A model generated the notes under the pieces. It searched no databases, was not told where the DNA came from, and saw nothing but the letters and a program-made list of their open reading frames with translations. Below, one piece after another: positions 5,603-6,378 of a stretch of DNA of 6,378 nt. A program made the translations under genes and the position numbers. This stretch comes from Nocardioides sp. (lineage in GTDB: Bacteria; Actinomycetota; Actinomycetes; Propionibacteriales; Nocardioidaceae), in the NCBI GenBank assembly GCA_031177735.1, contig JAPSKJ010000126.1:1-6378 (forward strand), written 5' to 3'. Positions within the stretch are counted from its first letter, which is position 1; each line of letters opens with the position of its first letter.

Positions 5603-6378
5603 CTAGTCGTCACCGCGACCCGGGTGGGCGACCTCCAGCAGCTCCCGCGCGTGGGCCCGGGCGGTGTCGGAGTCGGTGAGGCCGGCAAGCATGCGGGCAA
5701 GCTCGCGCTCACGCCCGGCGTCGTCGAGCACGCTCAGGCCGGAGCTCGTGACGGTGCCATCGCTGGACTTCTCGACCAGGACGTGCCGGTCGGCGTAGGC
5801 GGCGACCTGGGGCAGATGGGTGACGACGAGCACCTGGGCCGAGCGGGCCAGCTGGGCGAGGCGGCGGCCGACCTCGACCGCGGCGGCACCACCGACGCCG
5901 GCGTCGACCTCGTCGAAGACGAAGGTCGGCACCGGGCTGGTGCCGGCCAGCGCGACCTCGAGGGCCAGCATCACCCGCGAGAGCTCACCGCCCGAGGCAC
6001 CCTTCGCCAACGGCCGCGGCTCAGCGCCGGTGTTGGCGGCGAGGAGCAGCTCAACCTCGTCGACGCCGCTCGGCCCGTAGCGCAGCCAGCGGCCGTCAAC
6101 CTCCAGGGGTTGCCGGACGGTCGTGTCGGGTTCGGCGGCGGCGAGCTCCTGCTGGCGGACCTCGACGCTGAGCCGGGCGTGCGGCATGGCGAGGAGACCG
6201 AGCTCGGCCGTGACCTCGGTGGCCAGCCGCGTGGCCGCCTCCCGGCGGGCGGCCGAGAGTGCCGCGGCGGCCGAGGCGAGCTGCCCGCGCAGGTCGGCCC
6301 GCTCGGCGCGGAGCTGCTCGATGCGCTCGTCGGTGCCGTCGAGGTCGAGCAGTCGCGTCGCGGCCTGCGCCGACCAGG
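5603..6378 (-). CDS. recN: DNA repair protein RecN, C-terminal part (5' end outside window)
   Basis: RecN is an SMC-like ATPase that acts at DNA double-strand breaks and helps hold sister chromosomes together during recombinational repair. The reading frame runs open from the window edge to a TAG at 5605-5603, giving 257 visible residues, roughly the last two fifths of a usual protein of 550-590. Visible residues 1-60 are rich in Ala, Arg, Leu and Glu, fitting the end of the coiled coil. The C-terminal ATPase half follows: ABC signature ASGGELSR (127-134), Walker B and D-loop FVFDEVDAGVGG (152-163), and H-loop VTHLPQVAAYAD (185-196). An internal ATG at 6187 should not be taken as the start because coding similarity continues upstream. 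The Walker A motif and any LexA-controlled promoter lie outside the window. A probable terminator follows the stop. Confidence 0.95.
   Translation of the reverse strand, partial: WSAQAATRLLDLDGTDERIEQLRAERADLRGQLASAAAALSAARREAATRLATEVTAELGLLAMPHARLSVEVRQQELAAAEPDTTVRQPLEVDGRWLRYGPSGVDEVELLLAANTGAEPRPLAKGASGGELSRVMLALEVALAGTSPVPTFVFDEVDAGVGGAAAVEVGRRLAQLARSAQVLVVTHLPQVAAYADRHVLVEKSSDGTVTSSGLSVLDDAGRERELARMLAGLTDSDTARAHARELLEVAHPGRGDD

Noticed and set aside
5603..6187. RecN starting at the internal ATG 6187 as a short stand-alone ATPase
   Set aside because: The frame stays open to the window edge and the upstream residues look like the RecN coiled-coil end (for example AATRLATEVTAELGLLAMPH), so this Met is internal.
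1..6378. Mobile elements, CRISPR arrays, tRNA or rRNA genes, or a novel defence-type system
   Set aside because: No transposase, terminal repeats, regular spaced repeats or RNA-gene landmarks were seen. XerD here is a housekeeping recombinase in its conserved neighbourhood, not an integrase of an inserted element.

Overview
This window is a very G+C-rich segment of a high-GC actinobacterial chromosome. All genes lie on the minus strand, so transcription runs from base 6378 towards base 1. Reading that way the order is recN (cut by the window edge), steA, steB (also annotated mctB), pyrG, an ADP-ribose-pyrophosphatase-like NUDIX hydrolase, xerD, and the first codons of a further gene cut at base 1. 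The order recN-Rv1697-Rv1698-pyrG-Rv1700-xerD is a conserved actinobacterial block known from Mycobacterium tuberculosis. The protein sequences look more like Nocardioides or another member of Propionibacteriales than a mycobacterium; that placement is an inference from memory, not a search result.

Region by region: bases 5603-6378 hold the C-terminal part of RecN (DNA repair). Three bases past its stop is a 12-bp hairpin (5571-5599) that looks like the recN terminator. The following 70 bases separate it from steA and may carry the promoter of the next operon. steA (4293-5498) and steB (3466-4296) overlap by four bases (GTGA) and encode a membrane-associated pair implicated in cell separation in Corynebacterium. 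pyrG (1748-3454) follows after 11 bases and overlaps the NUDIX gene (1101-1751) through a second GTGA. xerD (148-1068) follows after 32 bases that contain a perfect small hairpin next to its start codon. The last 64-base gap, before the partial gene at 1-83, holds short repeats and several competing translation starts.

Functionally the block combines chromosome maintenance (RecN, XerD), cell separation (SteA/SteB), CTP supply (PyrG) and nucleotide-sugar clean-up (NUDIX). Spacing and overlaps suggest steA to xerD is one transcription unit, with a possible internal promoter in front of pyrG.

No mobile element, CRISPR array, rRNA or tRNA was recognised. I found no convincing new biological system; the points worth a second look are small: start-site ambiguity at 1-147, control elements around pyrG, xerD and recN, a shortened SteB without the usual coiled coil, and changed residues in SteA, the NUDIX box and PyrG.
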